DNA of 64,000 nucleotides, taken from Acidobacteria bacterium Mor1. Its GTDB lineage: Bacteria; Acidobacteriota; Polarisedimenticolia; Polarisedimenticolales; Polarisedimenticolaceae. How positions within the stretch are numbered: the first letter of the stretch is position 1; each line of letters opens with the position of its first letter. Shown in pieces: positions 10,371 through 18,272 of this stretch. A program made the position numbers and the translations under genes. The DNA lies in assembly GCA_001664505.1 (NCBI GenBank), contig CP011806.1, positions 2,642,904 through 2,706,903 on the forward strand, written 5' to 3'. The notes below the pieces were generated by a model. That model saw only the letters and a program-made list of their open reading frames with translations. It did not search any database and was not told the origin of the DNA.

Positions 10371-10898
10371 ATGTCGCTACTGGCCGATCTTCCTCTCGAC
10401 GATCTCTCTCCCGCCCGGCTGTGGTCCAGCCTGCCGGCCGAAACCCGCACCCTCGCCGGCAAGTCGGTCTACTCCTCCGATTGGGAGGACGCCCAGGCGC
10501 GCAAGGAGGTCAACCTCTCGATCGCCATGGCGATCCGCTTCCGCGAGGTCGCCGTGCGCAAGCTGCCGGTGGACAAGCGGGTCAATTACCTGGTCAAGGC
10601 GGTCCGCCCCGACGACGGCCTGGCGGCCACCCTGTTGCTGGCGCTGCATCTGGTCGAACGCAAGGACATGCTCGAGGCGTTCCTCAACAAACTCGGCATC
10701 CCCAACAAGGGTGGTCTGATCGACGAGAGCCACGACCCCGAGACCCCCGACGCCGAGACCCTCAAGGCTGCGACCGATCACCTTTACGAGAGCTTCGACG
10801 ACGATCAGGTCGATGTCTATCTGGCCAGCCTGCTCGCCATGGACGCCGACGCCTGGGAGGGCCTCGTCGAGATCCTGGGGACGAAACAGGGCGGCTGA
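10371..10898 (+). CDS. Hypothetical acidic cytoplasmic protein
   Basis: 175 residues from ATG 10371; the frame is open further upstream, but the upstream part overlaps the DUF998 gene and reads as a shadow. I do not recognise the family. The protein is mostly helical and acidic, with no signal peptide, membrane segment or obvious catalytic motif; the C-terminal part (about 115-175) is rich in Asp and Glu, including LYESFDDDQVDVYLASLLAM. Codon use matches its neighbours. It is followed by a terminator-like hairpin with T6, so it probably ends a transcription unit. Confidence 0.65.
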   Translation: MSLLADLPLDDLSPARLWSSLPAETRTLAGKSVYSSDWEDAQARKEVNLSIAMAIRFREVAVRKLPVDKRVNYLVKAVRPDDGLAATLLLALHLVERKDMLEAFLNKLGIPNKGGLIDESHDPETPDAETLKAATDHLYESFDDDQVDVYLASLLAMDADAWEGLVEILGTKQGG

Positions 10899-10905
10899 CG
10901 CCGAA

Positions 10906-10928
10906 ACCCGCCCCTCCGGGTCTTTTTT
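10906..10928 (+). terminator. Intrinsic terminator candidate
   Basis: ACCCG (10906-10910) pairs with CGGGT (10917-10921) around a six-base loop and is followed at once by CTTTTTT. It lies eight bases past the stop of the hypothetical gene. The stem is short, but the T-tract is strong and stands out in a high-GC background. Confidence 0.5.
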
Positions 10929-10946
10929 CGACTCCCGGCGCCTGAT

Positions 10947-10968
10947 CGCCCCGAACGGCGGCTTTTTT
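10947..10968 (+). terminator. Second weak terminator-like hairpin
   Basis: CGCC (10947-10950) pairs with GGCG (10957-10960) around CCGAAC, followed by GCTTTTTT. Only four pairs form, but this is a second T6 run within 40 bases of the first, which suggests a tandem stop before the FHA regulator gene. Confidence 0.3.
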
Positions 10969-11075
10969 GTACGCGCTCCCATCCCCCGCCCGGAAAGAGC
11001 GTCCCGCTGGCAGGACACTTTTTCGGGAACTCTGCACGCGCCCCGCACCCGCTGAAGAATGTCGTTCGATTGCGG

Positions 11076-11105
11076 ATGACACGGTCGACTACTGCGCTGT
11101 ATACA
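11076..11105 (+). promoter_or_regulatory. Candidate sigma70-type promoter for the FHA regulator
   Basis: ATGACA (11076-11081) and TATACA (11100-11105) are 18 bases apart. The -10 lies inside a 10-base palindrome CTGTATACAG (11097-11106). A start near 11112 would leave a leader of about 20 bases carrying GGAG before the ATG at 11132. Confidence 0.4.
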
Positions 11106-11131
11106 GAAGGTCCGGCTATTTGGAGAACCGG

Positions 11132-12955
11132 ATGCTGTACCTGGAAGTGCGCCTGGAAGACCGCCTCGAGCGCATCCCGTTGCGCTCGGGTCAATCGGTG
11201 TTGGGACGGGACCCCGACTGCGATCTGATCGTCGACGAGGCCTCGATCTCCCGCCGCCACGCCCGCCTGATCGTCGACGACAAGACGGTGCGCGTTCAGG
11301 ACCTGGGCAGCACCAACGGCCTCTGGAGTGACGGGCTGCGGGTGCAGGAGTTGGACTCCGCCCTCGATCACTGGTTCGTCGTCGGCTCGATCCTGGCCCG
11401 GGTCCGGCGAGGGATGTCCCTCCGGTCTCTCGAGAGCCAGGGCCGGGTTTCCCGCAGCCGCCGTCCGCGGCGTGCCGGAGATCCCCCTTCGATTACGGCG
11501 CCCCGCCGGCCGGCCGAGGCACCGCGGGAACGGGAAGGCGGCAGCGCCTGGCTGGAGCGCATCACCGTACGGATCGCCGACACCACCGGCCAGGACGCTC
11601 CGGCCATGCTGCTGCAGGCCGTCGAGGAACTCGGCCACTGCGACCAGGTTCAGCTGCTGCGCCGAACCCAGGGGGATTGGTGCATGGAGGCAGCGTCGTC
11701 GGACCTGCCCCTTGCGGCGGAGGTGCTGAGCCTGCTGGCCGAGGAACGAAGCTATCCGCGGATCCTGCAGATGCCCGGCAGCACGGCGATCCTGGTCGAC
11801 CGAATCGAAGAAGATCTGTTCCTCGCCGCCACTCCCTGGCGCAGCGAAGTCCGCCCCGGCGACCCGCGGCTCTCGGCCCTTGCCGGGCTGCTGCGCTGGT
11901 GGTCCGGCCTTCGTGCCGCGCAGGCCACGGAAGAGGCGCCGAACCTCATCGTCGAACGGGAGCGCAGCCTCGACCGCACGGCGCCCCACGCCACGCCGTT
12001 CATCACCACATCCCGGGCCTGCCGCAAGGTGCTCGATGCGGTCTCCCGGCTGGCCCCGACCGACCTGCCCTTGATCGTGTTCGGCGAATCGGGCACCGGC
12101 AAGGAACTGATCGCCAGACGGCTCCACGAGGCCTCGAACCGCCGTGGCGAGGCGTTCGTCGCGATCAACTGCGCCGCCCTCCCCGCGGAACTCCTCGAAT
12201 CGGAACTCTTCGGCATCGAGCGCGGCGTCGCCACCGGAGTCAACGGCCGGCCGGGGAAGTTCGCCCAGGCCCATCAGGGCACCCTGTTCCTCGACGAGAT
12301 CGCGGACCTCTCTCCCCACCTGCAGCCGAAGCTGCTGCGGGCGATCGAATCCAAGAGCGTGGTCCCTCTCGGCGCCTCGGGCCCCGTGCCCGCCGACGCC
12401 CGCATCGTCGCCGCGACCCACGTCGATCTTTCCGCCCGGGTCGACGAAGGCTCCTTCCGCCGGGATCTGTGGTACCGCCTCAAGGGCGCGACCGTCGAGA
12501 TTCCACCGCTACGGCATCGCCCCGAGGACATCATGCCCCTGGCACGGTACTTCGTTGCCGAGACCGGCGACCGTGGCCGGCCGACACGAGGCATCGAAGT
12601 CGCCGCCGCGGAAAAACTGCTGGGCTACTCCTGGCCGGGCAACGTACGCGAGTTGCGCCACGTGATCCGCCGAGCCATCGCGCTGTGTGACGGCCCGGTG
12701 ATCTCCGCCGACCTGTTGCCCGAAGAGCTTTCAGGCAAGAGCCGGGGCTGGGGCGCGGCCCTGTCGGAACTGGAACGGGACTGGCGCGCCGCGCGGACCC
12801 GCTTCGACCGGCTGTACTTCGAACATGTCGTCGAACGCTGCGGCCACAACCTGGCCCGGGCGGCCCGGGAAGCCGGCCTCAGCCGCAGCAACCTCTACCG
12901 CAAGCTCGACGAACTGGGTATCGAGCGGCGCCCGGGCAAGCGCGCCGATTCTTGA
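11132..12955 (+). CDS. FHA domain-containing AAA+ (sigma54-activator-type) transcriptional regulator
   Basis: 607 residues from ATG 11132, with GGAG six bases upstream. An FHA domain (1-95) has the phosphothreonine-binding signature LGRDPDCD, SISRRHA and STNG. A basic linker and a weak GAF-like region (about 150-270) follow, then an AAA+ domain with Walker A GESGTGKE (about 317-324), Walker B GTLFLDEI, and a WPGNVRELRH sensor II region. The C-terminal Fis-type helix-turn-helix is ARAAREAGLSRSNLYRKLDE. The loop that normally reads GAFTGA and touches sigma54 reads GVATGV (365-370), so canonical sigma54 remodelling is uncertain. The stop overlaps the start of the kinase gene, so the FHA domain may read phosphothreonine made by that kinase. 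Confidence 0.88.
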   Translation: MLYLEVRLEDRLERIPLRSGQSVLGRDPDCDLIVDEASISRRHARLIVDDKTVRVQDLGSTNGLWSDGLRVQELDSALDHWFVVGSILARVRRGMSLRSLESQGRVSRSRRPRRAGDPPSITAPRRPAEAPREREGGSAWLERITVRIADTTGQDAPAMLLQAVEELGHCDQVQLLRRTQGDWCMEAASSDLPLAAEVLSLLAEERSYPRILQMPGSTAILVDRIEEDLFLAATPWRSEVRPGDPRLSALAGLLRWWSGLRAAQATEEAPNLIVERERSLDRTAPHATPFITTSRACRKVLDAVSRLAPTDLPLIVFGESGTGKELIARRLHEASNRRGEAFVAINCAALPAELLESELFGIERGVATGVNGRPGKFAQAHQGTLFLDEIADLSPHLQPKLLRAIESKSVVPLGASGPVPADARIVAATHVDLSARVDEGSFRRDLWYRLKGATVEIPPLRHRPEDIMPLARYFVAETGDRGRPTRGIEVAAAEKLLGYSWPGNVRELRHVIRRAIALCDGPVISADLLPEELSGKSRGWGAALSELERDWRAARTRFDRLYFEHVVERCGHNLARAAREAGLSRSNLYRKLDELGIERRPGKRADS

Positions 12956-15618
12956 GCGACCGGTCCAGCGACGAGACGGGGGATACCGCAGCGCCCGACG
13001 AGGGTCGGCAGCGACAGGTGCTGCGCTTCGCCGCGCTCCGCTCCGGTGCGCTCTTCGCCGGCCGTTACCGGATCGAAGCGACCCTCGGCTCCGGCGGCTT
13101 CGGCGAGGTCTACCGCGCCCGGGACGAGGAGGCCGGCGTTGATGTCGCCCTCAAGGTAATGTTCCCGGGCCCGGCCGCGTCACTACAGTCCGAGCGACTG
13201 GAGCGTGAACTTCGACTGCTGGACGGATTGCGGCATCCGGGAATCGTGCGGGTCCTGGCTCACGGCGAAGAAGACGGGCTGCGCTATATCGCCTTCGAGC
13301 TGCTGCACGGCGAAACGCTGAGCGAGCGGTTGGACAACCAGGGCCCGCTCTCGATCGACGAGGGCACGGCCCTCCTCGAAGCCTTGCTCGACGCACTGGC
13401 CACCGCCCACCGGGCGGGGGTGGTCCACCGGGACATCAAGCCGGCCAACGTGTTCATCGCCCGGGAGGGTGAAGCTCCGGCAAGCCGGGTGGTCCTGCTC
13501 GATTTCGGCCTGGCCAAACAGGCCCACGGCAGCCGTTTGACCAGCACCGGACAGTTCCTCGGGACCCCCGAGTACGTCTCACCGGAGCAGGCCGCCGGCG
13601 ACAGGCAGCTCGACGGCCGCTCCGATCTCTACAGCGTCGGCGCCATGGCCTCCCGAGCCCTCGGCTCGGCAACGTGGCCCGGCTGGCTGAGAGACCTCAT
13701 GGCCTGGTGCCGGGAAACCGACCCCGAGCACCGTCCGGCGACTGCCGAAACGCTGCTGGAGCGCATGCGTCTGCGTAGAGGTAGGCCGGCAGCCGAGCGC
13801 CTGCGGTCGATCGGGCGCAGAGCGCGGCGGCACGCCGCCACTCCCTCGGCTGCCCTCGCGATCATCGCGGTGTCGGCACTGCTCGCCGGCCTGCTCGCCT
13901 ATCCGGCCCGGATTGCCCACGACCACGATCGCCTGAGCTCGGAGAGTCTGGCCGGGCTGACCGTGCGGCAAGCCCGGCTCCCCCACCCGGTTCGTTCCCG
14001 CGTGCCCTGGGAGCGCGGGATCACCCGCCGCCGGGATCTCGCGATGCTGCTGACCGAAGGAGGCGACTACGGCAGCTACGATCCGGCCTATCCCAACGGG
14101 CTCGTGTTGTTCGACGCATTGTCCGGCCGAGCGACGCCGTTCAGCCCCCGGCAGAACCACCGTACCTCCGACCCCGCGAAGCTGCTCCAACCCCTGTTCC
14201 CCGGCTACGACGGAAACTACAACGGAATCGGCCTGCGCCGGATCACGCTCTCCGATGGCCGGACGCTCTTCGTCGCGACCTACGCGCAGAAGGGAGGGGA
14301 CCCGGCGTTCGTTTCCGGATTCGACGATCAGGGCCGGTTGCGTTTCAACTTTCACCACCACGGCCGGGTGCATCCCGGCGTCCTGAGCAGCGAAACTCCA
14401 GCCGGGAAACCGATGTTGGTGTTCAGCGCCAAGAGCGCCGCCTTCGGTCAGCGTGCGGTCGCATTCAGCCTGGTGCCGCCGGAGGCGGATGCGCCGAGGC
14501 ACAGCCTGGCCCTGCCCCCCTTCGACCATGGAGCGCGCAGCCCTCTCCCTCATTTCTGGACGATCCTCCCCGACACCACCGCAAGCCTCAACGCCATGTC
14601 CCTGGAGGCCGAGGGATCGGTTGCGACGTTGGTCGCTCGCTCCGGCGAGCCGCTCGACCGCAGCCTGAATTTGTCGGACGGCGTTCCCGACGCCGGCACG
14701 CGTGGCGGAGTGAACCCCGCCGACTGGGTCGCCGCGGAACAACGACTGGTCGACCTGCTGCTCGAATCGGGTGGCCTCTCCGACGACGGGAAGCGCAAGG
14801 CAGCCGCCCAAGCGTTGGAACGCTACGCCGCATCCCCGGGAGTGGCTCCGACCCAGGCCGCAGTGGCCCGCACTCGAGCCGTGCAGCTACTGCGCGAGGG
14901 AGGCGAACCGGAGCAGGGGCTCCGCATCGCCGCCGCGCTCGCCGCCGACAACCCGGACTCCGCCGCCGACTACGCCCTGCTGATCGACCTCGCGGCCCGC
15001 CTCGGTAACTGGGAGTTGATCGCCGAGCATCCGCTGAGCCAGGTCGAAGATCCCACCACCTTCGAACCACTGTTGCTGGGAGCGTTGCTCTGCGATCGCA
15101 CCGAGGCGGCGGCGGCTCTGCGAAGCGCTGCATACCGCAGCCGCCGGGCGGTCTTCGGCCGCGCGCTGCGGGAACTCCATGGGGGCCATGCCGCTGAGGC
15201 GCTGCGCATCATCGACCGGGACGCCGCTCCGGCGAGCTATCCGGAGTTCGCCTTTCTCAAGGGGCTGACGCTGCTGATGTTCGATCCGCCTCGGCCCGGC
15301 GAAGCCCGGGAGAAACTGTCCGAGGCGGCCCGCAGCCTCGGCGGCGGTCACACCTACCCCACCGCCCTGGCCCTGGCTTACGCAGGCGTCCTCTCCGCCG
15401 AGATGCCGCCGGACGAGGCAATCGTCGAACAATGGGTGCGGGAGCAGCGGCAGGCGGGCTCGCAACGATTGCGCGACTACTACTTCATCGCCTGGGCCGA
15501 AGCGTTGGCGGCGCGCCTCGCGGCCGCCCGGTTGGACGAGGCGGCTCAGGGCCGCCACGCGGCCGCGGCGCGCAACGCTCCCGGATACACGCCGGCCCTC
15601 GAATCACTGCTGAAGTAA
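12952..15618 (+). CDS. Membrane-anchored Ser/Thr protein kinase with a large extracytoplasmic C-terminal region
   Basis: 888 residues from TTG 12952, overlapping the regulator's stop as TTGA. Kinase elements are GSGGFGEV (47-54), K68, a candidate alphaC Glu at E86, HRDIKPANV (D161), DFG (184-186) and GTPEYVSPEQ (204-212). After DLYSVGAMASRALG (about 226-238) the sequence jumps straight to WPGWLRDLMAW and the DPEHRPA Arg, so most of the segment between subdomains IX and XI, about 30-40 residues in usual bacterial PknB-like kinases, is missing. One membrane helix (about 298-319) is followed by about 570 residues with no recognised domain, the last 300 helical and TPR-like. It probably phosphorylates the FHA regulator encoded upstream; this is inferred from the overlap. 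Confidence 0.85.
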   Translation: MSDRSSDETGDTAAPDEGRQRQVLRFAALRSGALFAGRYRIEATLGSGGFGEVYRARDEEAGVDVALKVMFPGPAASLQSERLERELRLLDGLRHPGIVRVLAHGEEDGLRYIAFELLHGETLSERLDNQGPLSIDEGTALLEALLDALATAHRAGVVHRDIKPANVFIAREGEAPASRVVLLDFGLAKQAHGSRLTSTGQFLGTPEYVSPEQAAGDRQLDGRSDLYSVGAMASRALGSATWPGWLRDLMAWCRETDPEHRPATAETLLERMRLRRGRPAAERLRSIGRRARRHAATPSAALAIIAVSALLAGLLAYPARIAHDHDRLSSESLAGLTVRQARLPHPVRSRVPWERGITRRRDLAMLLTEGGDYGSYDPAYPNGLVLFDALSGRATPFSPRQNHRTSDPAKLLQPLFPGYDGNYNGIGLRRITLSDGRTLFVATYAQKGGDPAFVSGFDDQGRLRFNFHHHGRVHPGVLSSETPAGKPMLVFSAKSAAFGQRAVAFSLVPPEADAPRHSLALPPFDHGARSPLPHFWTILPDTTASLNAMSLEAEGSVATLVARSGEPLDRSLNLSDGVPDAGTRGGVNPADWVAAEQRLVDLLLESGGLSDDGKRKAAAQALERYAASPGVAPTQAAVARTRAVQLLREGGEPEQGLRIAAALAADNPDSAADYALLIDLAARLGNWELIAEHPLSQVEDPTTFEPLLLGALLCDRTEAAAALRSAAYRSRRAVFGRALRELHGGHAAEALRIIDRDAAPASYPEFAFLKGLTLLMFDPPRPGEAREKLSEAARSLGGGHTYPTALALAYAGVLSAEMPPDEAIVEQWVREQRQAGSQRLRDYYFIAWAEALAARLAAARLDEAAQGRHAAAARNAPGYTPALESLLK

Positions 15619-15622
15619 CGGC

Positions 15623-15644
15623 CCGAACGGGCCGCACCGTTCGG
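15623..15644. terminator. Hairpin between convergent genes
   Basis: CCGAACGG (15623-15630) and CCGTTCGG (15637-15644) form a perfect eight-pair stem with loop GCCGCA, filling the 28-base gap between the convergent kinase and ybjQ genes. It lacks a T-tract; position and symmetry suggest a shared bidirectional stop. Confidence 0.4.
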
Positions 15645-15646
15645 CG

Positions 15647-15970
15647 CTACGCGTCCTTCTCCACGATCACGCCGGTTCCGTAGGCCAGGATCTCCGAGGC
15701 CATCCCCATCACGTAGGAGGTCGAGAAGCGTACGTCGACCACTGCGTTGGCGCCGAAGGACTCCGCCTCGGCCCGCATGCGGTCGAGAGCCTGCTCCCGG
15801 GCCTCGGCCATCATCTTGGTGTACTCCTCGATCTCACCGCCGACGATGTTCTTCAGCCCGGCCACGATGTCCCGGCCGATATGGCGCGCGCGAATGGTGT
15901 TGCCGCGCACCAGGCCCACGGTACGGACGACCCGGTATCCCTCGATCTTCGACCCCGGAATGATGATCAA
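15647..15970 (-). CDS. ybjQ: YbjQ/UPF0145 family protein
   Basis: 107 residues, the full family length. It matches the YbjQ (DUF74, heavy-metal-binding-like) fold through PGSKIEGYRVVRTVGLVRGN near the N terminus, the central AREQALDRMRAEAESFGANAV and the closing ILAYGTGVIVE. YbjQ forms pentameric rings in solved structures; its function is not established. It overlaps the upstream putative anti-sigma gene by four bases (ATGA) and belongs to the ECF sigma operon, so it is probably co-expressed with that stress circuit. Confidence 0.88.
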   Translation of the reverse strand: MIIIPGSKIEGYRVVRTVGLVRGNTIRARHIGRDIVAGLKNIVGGEIEEYTKMMAEAREQALDRMRAEAESFGANAVVDVRFSTSYVMGMASEILAYGTGVIVEKDA

Positions 15971-16428
15971 CGCTCAACTCCTCGGTACGGATCCCGCCGG
16001 GACACGAACCACTTCTCCCGCACCACCGACACCGCCAAAACGGCGAGGCCGGCGACAACGGCGAAGACCGCCAGCTTGACCAGCGGCGGGATGTTCGTAT
16101 CGGCCAGGATCTCCTGGGCGATCTGCCAGCCCCCGTAGGACAGGAGCGCGATGGCTCCGACTGAAAACAGAATCCAGCCGATGCCCCGCTCGAACCGATT
16201 GTAGACCGAGGCCCAGTACATCCCCCAGACCTCTTCCGGGGGCTTGCGCAACTGCATCTCGCGGGTAACCTCCTTGACTCGCTGCATCCGCTCCCACTCC
16301 TCGCGCAGTGCCGCGTCGGAGGCGAGCAGCTCCTCGAGTTCTTGCTGTTCCGCGCTCTGCAGCTCTTCATCCAGGGCGGCCATCATCAGGCCGCGGGCAC
16401 GTTCCTGCCTTGCCTGTTCGTCGTGCAT
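15967..16428 (-). CDS. Putative anti-sigma factor, two membrane segments
   Basis: 153 residues. The cytoplasmic N terminus (1-75) is highly charged and helical, with an acidic run (DEELQSAEQQELEELLASDA) typical of the sigma-binding part of anti-sigma factors but without the HxxxCxxC zinc motif. Two hydrophobic segments follow (about 82-104 and 115-135), then a short basic tail. Its start codon overlaps the stop of the ECF sigma gene as TAATG, the usual arrangement for a sigma factor and its own inhibitor. The role is inferred from position and topology, not from a recognised family. Confidence 0.65.
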   Translation of the reverse strand: MHDEQARQERARGLMMAALDEELQSAEQQELEELLASDAALREEWERMQRVKEVTREMQLRKPPEEVWGMYWASVYNRFERGIGWILFSVGAIALLSYGGWQIAQEILADTNIPPLVKLAVFAVVAGLAVLAVSVVREKWFVSRRDPYRGVER

Positions 16429-17093
16429 TACTTGGCCTCTTGCTCCAGCACCGCCGCCAGTCGTTTGCGGGCAGTGTAGAGTCGCGACATGACGGTCCCG
16501 ATCGGGATCTCGAGCAGCTCTGCAATCTCGCGATAGCGCAGCCCCTCGAATTCCTTCAGCACGAGTACCTCCCGCTCACGGTCGGCAAGTGCCTCCATCG
16601 CCTCTCGGACACGTCGGATCGTCTCCTCGCGCTCCAGCAGCTTCGACGGATCCCGGGTCGTACGGTCCGCGGCCTGGGTCACGAGCCAGTCGGCGGCGTT
16701 CTGCAGCTTGGTCCGGCGCGAACGGCGGTCCCGGTTGTGGTTGAAGCACAGCCGGCGCAGGATCGCGTAGAACCAGGGGTAGAACGGCCGCTCGGGGTCG
16801 AGCCGGTCGCGGGCGTTGTAGGCCCGGGCAAAGGCGTCCTGGGACAGGTCGAGAGCATCCTCGTGGGAGCCGACCAGCGCCAGGGCGGCGTAGTAGGCCC
16901 GCCGCATGTAGCGATCGACCAGGGTGGCGAACGCCCGTGCGTCGCCGCCGCTGACCCGGCGGACCAGATCCTGCTCTTCGAGCAGGGCCCCATCGAGACC
17001 GCCCGCCGTCGCGGGGGTCGCGGAGATTCCGTGGGGCTCGTGTGTCGTCATTTCGATGATTGCCATGTCGACGGTAAGTACCCGCCGGGTCAT
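16428..17093 (-). CDS. ECF-type RNA polymerase sigma factor
   Basis: 221 residues if started at 17093; ATGs at 17066 and 17051 are equally possible since none has a clear ribosome site. Sigma region 2 covers about 38-105 (FATLVDRYMRRAYYAALALV, then DALDLSQDAFARAYNAR and FYPWFYAILRRLCFN). Region 4 covers about 155-215 (ALADREREVLVLKEFEGLRY, then IAELLEIPIGTVMSRLYTAR). It directs RNA polymerase to a small regulon, probably including its own operon. The following gene overlaps by one base and is a likely anti-sigma factor, followed by ybjQ. Confidence 0.92.
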   Translation of the reverse strand: MTRRVLTVDMAIIEMTTHEPHGISATPATAGGLDGALLEEQDLVRRVSGGDARAFATLVDRYMRRAYYAALALVGSHEDALDLSQDAFARAYNARDRLDPERPFYPWFYAILRRLCFNHNRDRRSRRTKLQNAADWLVTQAADRTTRDPSKLLEREETIRRVREAMEALADREREVLVLKEFEGLRYREIAELLEIPIGTVMSRLYTARKRLAAVLEQEAK

Positions 17094-17195
17094 GGATTAT
17101 TCACCGATCAGGGTGGGAATCCCCCCAACCCAGGACCCTCTCACGGAGAAACCTTTACCTGTCATAGACTTACAGCAAAAGGGCGACCGCCCGGC

Positions 17196-18164
17196 TCAGT
17201 GTTTGTGATCGTGCCCGTGGGGGTGCCAGAAGGTCTCCCCCTGCCCCGACAGGCTGCGGTGGATCGTGCGCAACCAGACGTCGGTCTTGATGAACCCGCC
17301 GCCCCACTCTTCCCAGGCCTCGGGCAGCCCTTCCTCTACGATGGCCTCGAGATCCTTCCCCGCAGCCACGCGGGCGCGAACGATGTCGGTGGTGGCGACC
17401 AGCATGTCCCGGTAGTCCTCGAGCTCCTTGCGGCCGGACAGCGGGCCGTGGCCGGGGATCAACTTGATATCGGCGGGCAGTTTGGCCAGCACCGCCTGGA
17501 TCGCGTTGATCATGCCGATCACGTCCCCTCCGTTGTCCATGTCGATGAAGGGGAAGCGATTGACCCACATCATGTCGCCCATGTGCACCACGTTGGAGCC
17601 GGCGAACCAGATCACCGAGTCGCCGTCGGTATGAGCGTGGGGGAAGTGGATCGCGCGGATCTCCTCGCCGTTCCAGTGAACACTGAGCTGGTCGTTGAAG
17701 GTGACCACCGGCAGCTTGCCCGGCGGCGCGGGCTCGACGTCCCGTCCGCGGATCTGCTGCTTCCTGGTCATGCGCCGCCGCACGTTGTCGTGAGCGACCA
17801 CCGAGGCCCCGTCGCCCGAAGCACCGAAGGCAGCGTTGCCCCCGGTGTGGTCGCCGTGCCAGTGGGTATTGAGCACGTAGCGCACCTTGCCCGGTGCCTT
17901 CTCGGCGATCGCCGCCCGGATCTTCTCGGCCAGGGGCTCGAACTGGGAGTCGATCATCAGGATCCCGTCGTCACCGATGGAAAGGCCGATGTTGCCGCCG
18001 GCACCCTTGAGCATGTGCACGTTGCCCGCCACGTGCTCGATGGTGACCTCGACGCCGGAGAAATCCTGGGCCGACGCAGGGACAAGCGAGGCGGTCACGA
18101 CCAGGAGCAGCGCGGCGAAAGGGAGAGCGGCGCGGCGGCCGGCGGAGAGAACGAAACGGTGCAT
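17196..18164 (-). CDS. Exported metallo-beta-lactamase-fold hydrolase
   Basis: 322 residues with a signal peptide (about 1-32, ending PASAQ). The zinc site is NTHWHGDHTGG (HxHxDH, about 98-107); further ligands are His in HAHTDGDS, Asp/His in NVVHMGDMMW and His in LIPGHGP. This layout places it in the MBL-fold group of SoxH/quinoprotein-relay-like and subclass B3-like hydrolases. The C terminus is histidine-rich (HPHGHDHKH), perhaps a metal-buffering tail. The substrate is unknown; a role in antibiotic hydrolysis is possible but not shown. It is divergent from the RapA-like gene. Confidence 0.82.
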   Translation of the reverse strand: MHRFVLSAGRRAALPFAALLLVVTASLVPASAQDFSGVEVTIEHVAGNVHMLKGAGGNIGLSIGDDGILMIDSQFEPLAEKIRAAIAEKAPGKVRYVLNTHWHGDHTGGNAAFGASGDGASVVAHDNVRRRMTRKQQIRGRDVEPAPPGKLPVVTFNDQLSVHWNGEEIRAIHFPHAHTDGDSVIWFAGSNVVHMGDMMWVNRFPFIDMDNGGDVIGMINAIQAVLAKLPADIKLIPGHGPLSGRKELEDYRDMLVATTDIVRARVAAGKDLEAIVEEGLPEAWEEWGGGFIKTDVWLRTIHRSLSGQGETFWHPHGHDHKH

Positions 18165-18228
18165 CGGGATACCTCCAGGGGACGAGATGCCGCCGCCCCG
18201 GGCATCCGGGACGACGGCGCGAAGATCA

Positions 18229-18234
18229 TATAAT
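18229..18234 (+). promoter_or_regulatory. Perfect TATAAT -10 element upstream of the RapA-like gene
   Basis: TATAAT at 18229-18234 stands out in a GC-rich 108-base divergent gap. No good -35 hexamer is placed 16-18 bases upstream, so an activator or another contact would be needed. A transcript starting near 18241 would have a leader of about 30 bases. Confidence 0.35.
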
Positions 18235-18272
18235 CTGCCGGCCCCACCCTTTCATTCCGATCCGAGGCTTCT

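Noticed and set aside
11097-11106. Possible LexA box (CTGT...ACAG) upstream of the FHA regulator
   Set aside because: LexA sites need eight bases between CTGT and ACAG; here only two separate them. It is better read as a palindromic -10 region.
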